From CAYXZQ01 sp964469935 (GTDB lineage Archaea; Nanobdellota; Nanobdellia; Woesearchaeales; DSVV01), in the NCBI GenBank assembly GCA_964469935.1, contig CAYXZQ010000021.1, positions 1 to 30,064 on the forward strand: a stretch of 30,064 nt of DNA, read 5' to 3'. The notes beneath the pieces are model-generated. The model was not told the origin of the DNA. It was given only the letters and a program-made list of their open reading frames with translations, and searched no databases. This document shows, piece after piece, positions 1 to 7,299 of this stretch. Within the stretch, counting starts at the first letter, position 1. Each line of letters opens with the position of its first letter. The position numbers and the translations under genes are program-made.

Positions 1-936
1 CTCAGGCCAGAAGAGCTTGAGAAGATATTCAAGGATCCTCTCTTCAGCAGGTTGAGATGGGTCAATCTCACAGGAGGCGAGCCTTTTTTGAGAAAAGACA
101 TAGTCGAGACAGTAAAGCTCCTATCAACCCTCCCGAAGCTTGAAGGAATCGCAATCCCGTCGAACGGCTTTTTGACAGAGAAGATAGTAAAAGACGCAAA
201 AGATATCCTCAAGTTCCTGCCAAAAGACCAGTTCTTATCAATCACCCTATCAATAGACGGGTTTGAGAAGACGCATGATGAAATCCGAGGAGTTCCCGGC
301 GCATATAAAAAAGTCACAGAGACATTAAGGCAACTCAAAGAAATAAAGAACCCGAATTTCAACGTAGGCATCCAGCCGACGATAATGAAGAAGAACCTGG
401 GCGAGATAGAAGAATTCTACAATGAGATGAAAAAGACGACAAAGAGCATAGGCTTTGCAGTCATGCTCGAGAGCGAGGGGTATTACGGCAACATGGGCTC
501 AGAAGCCAAACTAAACAAGCAAGATAAATTAAAGATTGCCGATTTCCTGAAAAAGACCCTCAAGGACGACCCCCAGTACGGGTTCTACTATTCAAAATTA
601 ATCCAAATGTTCGAGACAGGGAAACGGGGTTTCGGATGCCTTGCAGGTTACATAACCTTATACATGAACCCGCACGGCGAACTCTACCCCTGCCCTGTCC
701 TCTCGTCTATCAGGAGGTACAATTTCGGAAACGTCAGAGACCATTCATGGTTCAAGAAGAACATAAAAAAGCCGTTGGAATCAGAGCCCATCTGCGAGAA
801 ATGCCACATGATGTGCGACTTCATAAATGTCGCGAAGGTCGAGTTCTTCGAGCACACGGCATTCATGCTCTTCCACCCGAAGATACTCAAGAACCTCGTA
901 AAAAAGATAAGCACAGAGAAGAACCCTTATTTCTAG
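1..936 (+). CDS. Radical SAM/SPASM-type protein, 5' end outside window
   Basis: The frame is open from base 1 and continues through the TTG at 52, so the gene begins outside the window and 311 codons are visible. The window therefore lacks the N-terminal CxxxCxxC that binds the SAM-cleaving cluster. Near the visible start is WVNLTGGEPFLR, the GGEP motif that contacts SAM in radical SAM enzymes, followed by a typical barrel strand, LSITLSIDG. The C-terminal part has cysteines in a SPASM/twitch-like pattern: GC, then GELYPCP, then CEKCHMMC, which would hold an auxiliary Fe-S cluster. Its substrate cannot be read from sequence. Position beside glycan genes suggests sugar or lipid-carrier modification, but SPASM enzymes also modify peptides. 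Its stop overlaps the stop of the converging membrane glycosyltransferase by two bases, so the two genes are not one operon. Confidence 0.88.
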   Translation, partial: LRPEELEKIFKDPLFSRLRWVNLTGGEPFLRKDIVETVKLLSTLPKLEGIAIPSNGFLTEKIVKDAKDILKFLPKDQFLSITLSIDGFEKTHDEIRGVPGAYKKVTETLRQLKEIKNPNFNVGIQPTIMKKNLGEIEEFYNEMKKTTKSIGFAVMLESEGYYGNMGSEAKLNKQDKLKIADFLKKTLKDDPQYGFYYSKLIQMFETGKRGFGCLAGYITLYMNPHGELYPCPVLSSIRRYNFGNVRDHSWFKKNIKKPLESEPICEKCHMMCDFINVAKVEFFEHTAFMLFHPKILKNLVKKISTEKNPYF

Positions 937-2396
937 GATACGACCCTGTACAGATAGTACCTTGTCCTGCCCCTGGTCTCAAACACAATGCCCGCATCGA
1001 CCCCGAGGGAATCCTGCCCCATGTCAGAGATTATATAGTCCCCTGCACCTGAAGGCGGCGAGGCAGTAACGACATTGCCTATACTGCTCCTGTTGAGGGC
1101 AAAGGACATCTCTGTCGCATAGTCTGTCAGCTCGCTGCTGTTCCTGAAATATATGTAGTATATCGCCGAATTGTCATGCGTCTCTATGAAACCCACCACC
1201 TGCGCGATGCTGTCTGACTTCTGCACGAAAGTGGAAGGCAGAGGGACATGCCCGCCCACAGCATTCTGTAGGAACCCGAAGCTGTAGAATGACGCAGCAA
1301 AGAGAAGAAAGACAACATAGAGCACAAGCCCTGCTTTGTACAGAGGCTTTCTCAGCCTCTTATTCAGGTACACTGCGCAGAGCGCTGTCCCGGCAGGCAA
1401 AAGCGTGACATAATACCTTGCTGCAAAGACGGCATTGTCTAGAGGGTTGAAGTTTATCCTGAACCTTGTCAGGCTCCAGGGGTTTGATATCAGGTGGACA
1501 TGGTTGACCAGGTCCCATGCGAGGATCACAAGCATGGTGTGCACTATCATCGAGAATACGACGATCATCCAGAACGCGTCCCTGTTCCTTATCCTCTCTA
1601 CAGCGCTGACAATGAGGTAGTACGTCATGACAAGGAACGTCACAGGGAGCACGATCAAAGTAAAATATATCAATGCATGGGGGTAGGATACAATGGATTT
1701 CCTGATGTAGCCGAGATAGCTGTTCTGGACCTTGACAAAGAGGTTGCTCACCTGCCAGGCCAAAAAAGGCAGGAATGATATCAAGACAAACACAGCAGAC
1801 TCGAATCGCTTCTCTCCCCTGAGGAACTTCAGCCCCAGATAGGCATACACAACAGCCAGCACAGCGATCACAGGGATCCTTGTCAGCGCCGCAAGGCCGA
1901 AGGAAACTGCGCTGAGGTAGAGCATCAGAGGCCTGTCCTCCTGGAAATATAAGTACAGCAGGAAGAGCGCAAGGGTGAGCAGAAAAGACGTGAGCCCCTC
2001 GGAGAGGCCGATAACGCCTGTGAAATAGAAGAACCAGGGATTGAAGAGAACAGTCAGAGACAGCAATGCCGAGACAGCCCTCCCCAGCCTGAGCCTGCGC
2101 AAAAAAAGATACAGCACTGCTACAGCCATGCTCCCGAACAGTATGTTGACGAGCTTTGTCGCAAAATACGCGTCAGGATTAAATAGCATGAATAGCGCGC
2201 TCACAGCCGAGTACAGCGGCGGATATTTTATGTGCACAGGACCTGCCTGGCCGAAGAAGCTCTTTGCAAGCAGAGAGTACGCCTTGTTGTCGCCTGCAGG
2301 AGGATAGCCTATCACAGGCAGCCTCATCAGGACACCAAAAACAGCTATGAGAACCGAAGCAGCAATGTCCCTGGCCTTGTCTTTTCCCACCATCAT
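933..2396 (-). CDS. GT39/ArnT-like membrane glycosyltransferase
   Basis: This is a polytopic membrane protein of 487 residues with roughly eleven hydrophobic segments. The first segment (about residues 12-29) is followed by an extracytoplasmic loop with PPAGDNKAY (Asp36). That is where PMT/ArnT-family (GT39, GT-C fold) enzymes carry their catalytic acidic residue. Such enzymes take sugars from dolichyl- or undecaprenyl-phosphate and transfer them to proteins, lipids or glycans on the outer membrane face. The ATG overlaps the asnB stop by one base (TGATG), so it is probably translated by coupling as the last gene of the GT2-asnB-GT39 operon. Family assignment rests on topology and the loop motif; donor and acceptor are unknown. 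A second enzyme of this type lies at 11775-13571. Confidence 0.82.
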   Translation of the reverse strand: MMVGKDKARDIAASVLIAVFGVLMRLPVIGYPPAGDNKAYSLLAKSFFGQAGPVHIKYPPLYSAVSALFMLFNPDAYFATKLVNILFGSMAVAVLYLFLRRLRLGRAVSALLSLTVLFNPWFFYFTGVIGLSEGLTSFLLTLALFLLYLYFQEDRPLMLYLSAVSFGLAALTRIPVIAVLAVVYAYLGLKFLRGEKRFESAVFVLISFLPFLAWQVSNLFVKVQNSYLGYIRKSIVSYPHALIYFTLIVLPVTFLVMTYYLIVSAVERIRNRDAFWMIVVFSMIVHTMLVILAWDLVNHVHLISNPWSLTRFRINFNPLDNAVFAARYYVTLLPAGTALCAVYLNKRLRKPLYKAGLVLYVVFLLFAASFYSFGFLQNAVGGHVPLPSTFVQKSDSIAQVVGFIETHDNSAIYYIYFRNSSELTDYATEMSFALNRSSIGNVVTASPPSGAGDYIISDMGQDSLGVDAGIVFETRGRTRYYLYRVVS

Positions 2397-4324
2397 CAGA
2401 ACCTCAGTCTCTCCGGCTTCTCGCCGTCGATGAATATATTGTGCCAGAGGTCGAAATTCATGATGCTCCAGAGCTGCCTTGCGTAGAAGAGCCTGGAGCC
2501 CGGGAGCCTGCTCAGTATCCGTCCTATCTCCTTCTTCTTGAAATATCTCATATTCAATTCCCTGCCATGCTCAAATACAGACGTGCAGTACTCCATAAGC
2601 CCGCCCCCGAACCACTGGTCTATCGGGACATTGAAGGTCTGCTTCTTCCTCTTCAGTATGTGCGGGGCGATGAACTCCCTGAGCGCCTGCTTCATGATCA
2701 GCTTCGAGCCTGGCATGCCTAGCTTGTAGCTGTCGGGTATCCTGAATGCGAGCTCGACGAGCCTCTGGTCAAGCAGAGGCACCCTGGCCTCGACCCCGAA
2801 TGCCATGCACATCTTGTCAGGCTTCATGAGCAGGTCCTCGGGCAGGTAGGATTTCAGGTCGAAGTAGCTGGCCCGGGTCAGGAGGTCGTTTCTCCCCTGG
2901 AAATATCTCCTGTTGAGCGGGCCGTACATGTCGAAATCGCTTATCTTGCTGGCTGTATTTTTGTTAAACAGCCTTTCCCTCTCCTCTGCATCGAATATGG
3001 ACATGAGCTCGAGATACTGCTTTGCCTTATTGGCAGGATCTTCTGAAAACCTCTGCAGGCGCGTAAGCATCTCTTCGCCTGTGCTCGACGAATACTTGTA
3101 GAATCTGTCAAGGACGCTCTTCGGCACCACGCCGACAGCCGCAGGCATGGCCTTTTTCCTGAGCACGCCCGGGACAAGCCTCAGCCTGTCGCCCCATTTC
3201 ATGAACCTGTACTGGTCATAGCCGAGGAAGAGCTCGTCCCCGCCGTCCCCTGTGAGGACCACGGTCACCTTCTTCTTCGCCTCCCTCGAAAGCACGTAGT
3301 TGGGGATGACTGCCGGGTCTGCAAGGGGCTCGTCGAGGTGCCATGCGATCTTCGGCAATTCCCTTATTATCTCCTGACCTATCTCTATCTCCTGATGGTC
3401 CGTGCTGAAATATTCGCTCGTCTTCCTTGCATAGGGCAGCTCATTCGAGATGTCGTCACCGGAAAAACCGACTGAGAAGGTCTTCACCTGCTCGTCGACA
3501 AGGCTGCTCATCGCCCCCACGACAGTGCTTGAATCGATCCCTCCTGAAAGGTAGATGCCCAGGGGGACGTCGCTCATGAGCCGCTTCTCCACAGCACCAA
3601 CGAACAGTCTCCTGAGCTCTTTTTTGAGGTATGCCCTGTCCCGGAGCTTTGCCTTGCCGATGTCAATGTCCCAGTACCTGCTTATGGAAACCGTCTTTCT
3701 GGCCAGGTCATATACCATGAATTTCCCCGGCATGAGCTTCCTTATCCCCGAGAACATGGTCCTGTCCTCAGGGCTGAACCTCCTTGCGAAAAACTGGTTG
3801 AGGACCTCGATATCGACCTTCCTCTCGATGCTCCTGTCCTCTATTATCGCCTTTATCTCTGATGCGAAGAGGAACCTGCCCCCTTCATGGTAATAATACA
3901 GCGGCTTCTTGCCGAGCCTGTCCCTTGCAAGGACAAGCTTCTTCTGCCCGGAATCATACACTGCAAAAGCGAACATGCCGTCGAGCCTTTCCAGGAGGCC
4001 TGCCGCCCCCCATTCCCTGTACCCGTGCACAAGGACCTCTGTGTCTGCATCAGAAATGAACCTGTGCCTCTTCTCAAGCCTCTTGCGCAGGCCGAGGTAG
4101 TTGTATATCTCGCCGTTGAACACTACGATGACGTCGCCCTCGCCATTGCTCATCGGCTGGCGCCCCTTCTCGCTCAGGTCGATAATCGAGAGCCTCGCAT
4201 GGCCCAGGCTGACATTGCCGTCGACAAATACGCCTTCCTGGTCCGGCCCCCTGTGCCTTATCGATGCGACCATGCTCTTTGCAAGGGCCTTGTCCGGCCA
4301 GTTGAACCCGCAGATTCCGCACAT
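2396..4324 (-). CDS. asnB: Asparagine synthase (glutamine-hydrolysing) family amidotransferase
   Basis: The 642-residue protein begins MCGICGF, so Cys2 is exposed as the class II glutaminase nucleophile once Met is removed. The glutaminase domain covers about residues 1-210, with RHRGPD (24-29) and FNGEIYN (69-75). The synthetase domain has the ATP PP-loop LSGGIDSS (259-266) and GDGGDELFLGY. All main catalytic motifs are present. A GGTG-type ribosome binding site (AGGTGC, 4329-4334) supports the start. It lies between a GT2 gene and a GT39 gene with almost no spacing. AsnB homologues in polysaccharide loci often amidate uronic acids rather than make asparagine. With UDP-glucose dehydrogenase and UDP-glucuronate 4-epimerase nearby, a uronamide-forming role is a reasonable inference, while free asparagine synthesis remains possible. 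Confidence 0.93.
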   Translation of the reverse strand: MCGICGFNWPDKALAKSMVASIRHRGPDQEGVFVDGNVSLGHARLSIIDLSEKGRQPMSNGEGDVIVVFNGEIYNYLGLRKRLEKRHRFISDADTEVLVHGYREWGAAGLLERLDGMFAFAVYDSGQKKLVLARDRLGKKPLYYYHEGGRFLFASEIKAIIEDRSIERKVDIEVLNQFFARRFSPEDRTMFSGIRKLMPGKFMVYDLARKTVSISRYWDIDIGKAKLRDRAYLKKELRRLFVGAVEKRLMSDVPLGIYLSGGIDSSTVVGAMSSLVDEQVKTFSVGFSGDDISNELPYARKTSEYFSTDHQEIEIGQEIIRELPKIAWHLDEPLADPAVIPNYVLSREAKKKVTVVLTGDGGDELFLGYDQYRFMKWGDRLRLVPGVLRKKAMPAAVGVVPKSVLDRFYKYSSSTGEEMLTRLQRFSEDPANKAKQYLELMSIFDAEERERLFNKNTASKISDFDMYGPLNRRYFQGRNDLLTRASYFDLKSYLPEDLLMKPDKMCMAFGVEARVPLLDQRLVELAFRIPDSYKLGMPGSKLIMKQALREFIAPHILKRKKQTFNVPIDQWFGGGLMEYCTSVFEHGRELNMRYFKKKEIGRILSRLPGSRLFYARQLWSIMNFDLWHNIFIDGEKPERLRF

Positions 4325-4332
4325 TTTTGCAC

Positions 4333-5187
4333 CTATTTCTTGTTGATTATGTCAGCTATCAGGCCGAAGAAGAACAGCTGGAACGACATGAAAAAGAGCA
4401 CGATGGCAAGGTTCCCTATGTGCTGGTCGGCCGAAGAGAACACGTCCCTGAGCGCCCTCAGGACAGCGGCGATGAAAAAGAGCAGGGACAGGGGGATGAA
4501 GACCTTGAGCGGGTTGAAATACAGGGACAGCCTGAATATGAGCTGGAAGAATCCCACAGTATCCCTGATTGGATGGATGCTCGACTTGCCTTCCCTCTTG
4601 AAATACCTTATCGGGGTGAATTTCACCCTGTAGCTGTTCGTAAGTGCCGCCATGGTTATCGTCGTCGTGAATGAGAACCCGTCAGGGAACAGGTTCCAGA
4701 ATTTTTCCGCGAGCTCCCTGCGAAACACCCTGAGCCCGGAATTGAGGTCAGGTATCCTCTTCGCCGACAGGAAATTCGCCATGAGCGAGAGGAAAAGCTT
4801 AGCCGGCCTCCTTACAAGAGGAACATTCTTCTTGTCCCTGACGCCGACGACCATGTCATAGTCAGGCATGGACTCAACAAGCTTTGGGATCTCGTCGACA
4901 GGATATGTCCCGTCCGCGTCGGTTATGACAATCAGCTCCCCGCCGGACCTCCTTATGCCGTCTTTTATGGATGCGCCATAGCCGAGGTTCACCTCGTGGG
5001 TGATCACCTTTATGCCTTCAGCCTTTGCCAGGATCTTTCCTGTGCTGTCCTTCGAGCCGTCATCGACAACGACCAGCTCGTAATCCAGCCCTGCCCCTTC
5101 CATGGCCTTTTTTATCCTGCTGACAGTCCCTGCAATCGATCTTTCCTCGTTGTACGCCGGGACGATCACTGATATCGTGTATTCCAT
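4333..5187 (-). CDS. Family 2 glycosyltransferase with C-terminal membrane segments
   Basis: The 284-residue protein has a GT-A catalytic domain: VIVPAYNEE near the N-terminus, VVVDDGSKDST, NLGYGASIKDG, and the metal-binding ITDADGTYP. Two hydrophobic segments near the C-terminus (KVFIPLSLLFFIAAVL and a later one ending FGLIADIINKK) anchor it in the membrane. Proteins of this layout usually transfer a sugar from a nucleotide donor to a polyprenyl phosphate. I chose the ATG at 5187 (MEYTIS) rather than 5208, because the TATA box at 5215-5225 predicts transcription starting near 5194. It is first in an operon with the AsnB-like protein (8-base gap) and a GT39 enzyme. The adjacent DUF2304 protein is a frequent neighbour of such GT2 enzymes. 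Confidence 0.9.
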   Translation of the reverse strand: MEYTISVIVPAYNEERSIAGTVSRIKKAMEGAGLDYELVVVDDGSKDSTGKILAKAEGIKVITHEVNLGYGASIKDGIRRSGGELIVITDADGTYPVDEIPKLVESMPDYDMVVGVRDKKNVPLVRRPAKLFLSLMANFLSAKRIPDLNSGLRVFRRELAEKFWNLFPDGFSFTTTITMAALTNSYRVKFTPIRYFKREGKSSIHPIRDTVGFFQLIFRLSLYFNPLKVFIPLSLLFFIAAVLRALRDVFSSADQHIGNLAIVLFFMSFQLFFFGLIADIINKK

Positions 5188-5214
5188 CCTGCCTCGTGAA
5201 GAGAACATGTGGTT

Positions 5215-5225
5215 ATTTTATAAAT
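5215..5225 (-). promoter_or_regulatory. TATA box for GT2-asnB-GT39 operon
   Basis: On the minus strand this reads ATTTATAAAAT. Its centre is about 33 bases before the ATG at 5187, giving a predicted leader of about 7 bases that contains GAGG. Confidence 0.6.
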
Positions 5226-5258
5226 CTTGTGAATAAGACAACTCGGAAAAAAAGGCGA

Positions 5259-5609
5259 TCAATCTTTTCTCTTCTTCCTCAATTCGAACTTTTGCAGGCT
5301 CATCTCCTCGTTGAGCTTCGATATCTCCACCCCAAGCCTCCTGTTCTCCCTAAAGAGCCTCATAAGAAGCAAAAAGACGAGCAGGAACGCAAAGACGAAC
5401 AATGTATAGACCCTCTGCTCCATCTGCAGGATATCTGCGAGGAATCCGATTATTCCGGGAAACACCGAGCCTATGATGATGAGGATGCCTATGAGCAGCC
5501 ATATCAGGAACTCGCTGATATCGCCGTGCCTCTTCCTGGTGTATAGAAACGACCTGACGATCATGTATACGCCGACGATGACGCCGATGACCTGTATTAT
5601 CCTTATCAT
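5259..5609 (-). CDS. DUF2304 family membrane protein
   Basis: This small protein of 116 residues has three hydrophobic segments: IIQVIGVIVGVYMIV, then LIWLLIGILIIIGSVFPGI, then LFVFAFLLVFLLLM. A basic, heptad-like tail (EISKLNEEMSLQKFELRKK) probably faces the cytoplasm. Size, topology and position next to GT2 genes match the DUF2304 family, whose biochemical role is unknown but which commonly sits beside polyprenyl-phosphate glycosyltransferases. The ATG at 5609 is preferred over an upstream in-frame start at 5633, because a TATA box at 5635-5645 predicts transcription from about 5614, nearly leaderless. That promoter lies in the last codons of the upstream GT2 gene. Confidence 0.8.
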   Translation of the reverse strand: MIRIIQVIGVIVGVYMIVRSFLYTRKRHGDISEFLIWLLIGILIIIGSVFPGIIGFLADILQMEQRVYTLFVFAFLLVFLLLMRLFRENRRLGVEISKLNEEMSLQKFELRKKRKD

Positions 5610-5629
5610 TTTTCGCAATAAATGGTGAA

Positions 5630-6331
5630 TCAATATTTATAAATTATCACTTTCAGGGCATTCGTAAACGCCCTCCAGGGGTACATGAAGAACCTTTTCA
5701 GGCTGAGATGCGACTGCCCGACAGCCCTTACAGGCATCACCATTGGTATCTCTTTTATCCTGAACCTCTTCTTGTGCATCTCGAGCATCTGCTCGACAGC
5801 AGGATGCAGGTCTGAGGAGCGGGACAATCCCTTTAGTTTCTCCACCCTGAAAAGCTTGAACCCCGAGGTCGCATCGGTTATCTTCATCCCTGAAATCATG
5901 TTCACGAGGCCTGTGAAGAAGCTGATGCCGGATTTCCTCACAAGGCTGTAGTCCCTGTAGCTCTTTGTCAGGAACCTGCTGCCGATGACAAGGTCATATT
6001 TCCCGGTAAGCGCCATCTCCAGCATCTTCGGTATGTACTCCGGCCTGTGCTGGCCGTCACCGTCCAGCTGGACCATGTAATCATAGCCGTGCCTTATCGC
6101 ATACTGGTGGCCTGTCCTCTGCGCCGCTCCGTAGCCCTTGTTGAGAACGTGCCTGATTACTCCTGCGCCAGCCTTCTCAGACACAGCGGCAGTGTCATCA
6201 GATGATCCGTCATCGACGACAACCACGTCCCTGACGTATCTCTTGGTCTTCTTTATCACTGCTGCAATCGTCCTTGCCTCATTGTACGCAGGAATGACGG
6301 CAAGGAGCCTGAAATCTTCCGGAATAACCAT
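5630..6331 (-). CDS. DPM1-like family 2 glycosyltransferase
   Basis: The 233-residue protein contains a complete GT-A domain: LLAVIPAYNEAR, VVVVDDGSSDDT, NKGYGAAQRTG, and QLDGDGQHRPEYIP with the metal-binding DGD. DATSGFKLFR and a basic C-terminal part are typical of dolichyl-phosphate mannose or glucose synthases. It has no obvious membrane anchor. The likely reaction is transfer of a hexose from GDP- or UDP-sugar to dolichyl phosphate on the cytoplasmic face, which would supply the GT39-type enzymes in this locus. The TATA box at 6352-6364 is centred 27 bases before the ATG, so the mRNA should be leaderless. The exact sugar cannot be told from sequence. Confidence 0.9.
   Translation of the reverse strand: MVIPEDFRLLAVIPAYNEARTIAAVIKKTKRYVRDVVVVDDGSSDDTAAVSEKAGAGVIRHVLNKGYGAAQRTGHQYAIRHGYDYMVQLDGDGQHRPEYIPKMLEMALTGKYDLVIGSRFLTKSYRDYSLVRKSGISFFTGLVNMISGMKITDATSGFKLFRVEKLKGLSRSSDLHPAVEQMLEMHKKRFRIKEIPMVMPVRAVGQSHLSLKRFFMYPWRAFTNALKVIIYKY
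5635..5645 (-). promoter_or_regulatory. TATA box inside the GT2 3' end, for the DUF2304 gene
   Basis: The near-palindromic ATTTATAAAT element is centred about 31 bases before the ATG at 5609. It lies within the final codons (IIYKY) of the preceding GT2 gene, so the DUF2304 gene may have its own transcript. Confidence 0.55.
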
Positions 6332-6351
6332 CCGGAGAAGAACCAGTATTC

Positions 6352-6364
6352 ATTTTATAAAATT
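6352..6364 (-). promoter_or_regulatory. TATA box for the DPM1-like gene
   Basis: The palindromic ATTTTATAAAAT element is centred near 6358, 27 bases before the ATG at 6331. This spacing predicts a leaderless transcript. Confidence 0.65.
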
Positions 6365-6391
6365 TGTTGAAAATCCGGCATAAAGGATGAT

Positions 6392-7186
6392 TCAGTCCGA
6401 CAATGTCCCTGAAGCCCGCCAGCTGACTCCCTTGTATGAAGTGATGTGTATGTCCTTGAATTCTTCAGGGTTGAACCATCTATCTACTGTCGACTTCCGG
6501 ATGAAGAATGTCTGGGGGGCGTTGAGCTTGTCGAAGACATTGAGGTTGTTCCTGCTGAAGCTTAGCTTTCTCCAGTTCCCGAAATACTGGTAGAACGGAA
6601 GGAATCTCAGGGGCAGCAGGTAGACCGTGTATATGGGCAGGTACATGAGGGCTGTCATAATGTTCGAGACTGCCCACAGGCTCTTTTTTCTCATCCTGAG
6701 AAAGATATGCCTCTTGAGGAATTCGAGAACGGTCCTGTTGAGATAGTTCCCCCTGCGCGAATACACCCAGACCATGAGCTTTCCGCCTTTCTTGACGAAC
6801 CTCTTTATGTTGTTGAAAGAGGCCGTGGGGTCATCAGTATGGTGAAGGACGCCGATGGAGTATACGATGTCAAATTTTTTTTTCAGGTCCATCTCTGCTA
6901 TGTCGCCCTCGATCACAGATACATTGCCGTTGCCCTCGTTGTTCCGCCTGGCGATCTCAGGCGTGTTTAGGTCGACGCCTGTGGCCTCCCTGCAGTAGGG
7001 CGCGACGAAGTTGAGGTGCTGCCCTCCCCCGCATCCGCAGTCGAGGACATCCTTGCCCTTGAAATCCTCGAGCCTGTTGGGAAAAATCCATTCCTTGAAG
7101 AGCCACCTGCTGTCATCATAGATCCTGTTCCACTGCCAGTTCCATTCAGACTGCTTCTTCTGCTTCTTCTTCCTGTCCATGTTCAT
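6392..7186 (-). CDS. Class I SAM-dependent methyltransferase
   Basis: The 264-residue protein starts with a very basic stretch (RKKKQKK). SAM-binding motif I follows at residues 47-55 (VLDCGCGGG), an acidic residue ending strand 2 (TGVDLN), then the GDIAEMD loop and YSIGVLHHTDDP. This is the Methyltransf_11-like layout. The C-terminal half is hydrophobic (NIMTALMYLPIYTVYLLPLRF), suggesting membrane association or a lipid-linked acceptor. I took the ATG at 7186; the longer reading would start at a TTG at 7189, and an ATG at 7180 is also possible. In this locus a sugar O-methyltransferase, for example on uronic acid, is plausible by context only. Confidence 0.85.
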   Translation of the reverse strand: MNMDRKKKQKKQSEWNWQWNRIYDDSRWLFKEWIFPNRLEDFKGKDVLDCGCGGGQHLNFVAPYCREATGVDLNTPEIARRNNEGNGNVSVIEGDIAEMDLKKKFDIVYSIGVLHHTDDPTASFNNIKRFVKKGGKLMVWVYSRRGNYLNRTVLEFLKRHIFLRMRKKSLWAVSNIMTALMYLPIYTVYLLPLRFLPFYQYFGNWRKLSFSRNNLNVFDKLNAPQTFFIRKSTVDRWFNPEEFKDIHITSYKGVSWRASGTLSD

Positions 7187-7259
7187 CAATGGATGTACCT
7201 AATCTCCGGCTGCTCCTATGCATAAAGGGATTTAGAATATTGATATCGATTCAAGACAT

Positions 7260-7271
7260 GATATATAAATA
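7260..7271 (-). promoter_or_regulatory. Probable TATA box for the methyltransferase
   Basis: The minus strand reads ATATTTATATAT. It would start transcripts near 7240, leaving a leader of about 54 bases. A weaker TTTATGCAT at 7217-7225 is closer to the start and is an alternative. Confidence 0.4.
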
Positions 7272-7299
7272 TTACGGCTGAAGATGCATCAGTACGGGA

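Noticed and set aside
52..57. TTG at 52 as the start of the radical SAM gene
   Set aside because: The frame is open to base 1, and starting at 52 would leave out the cluster-binding cysteines the family needs.
3887..4633. 248-codon plus-strand frame opposite asnB and GT2
   Set aside because: It spans the junction of two well-supported opposite-strand genes and has no recognisable domain.
5635..5645. A/T palindromes such as ATTTATAAAT as operators
   Set aside because: Their spacing to start codons and recurrence before many genes fit TATA boxes, which are naturally near-palindromic.
7141..7170. Short CTTCTTCTG-like repetition, possible tandem repeat
   Set aside because: It encodes the Lys/Gln-rich N-terminus of the methyltransferase (RKKKQKKQ) and is simple coding low complexity.
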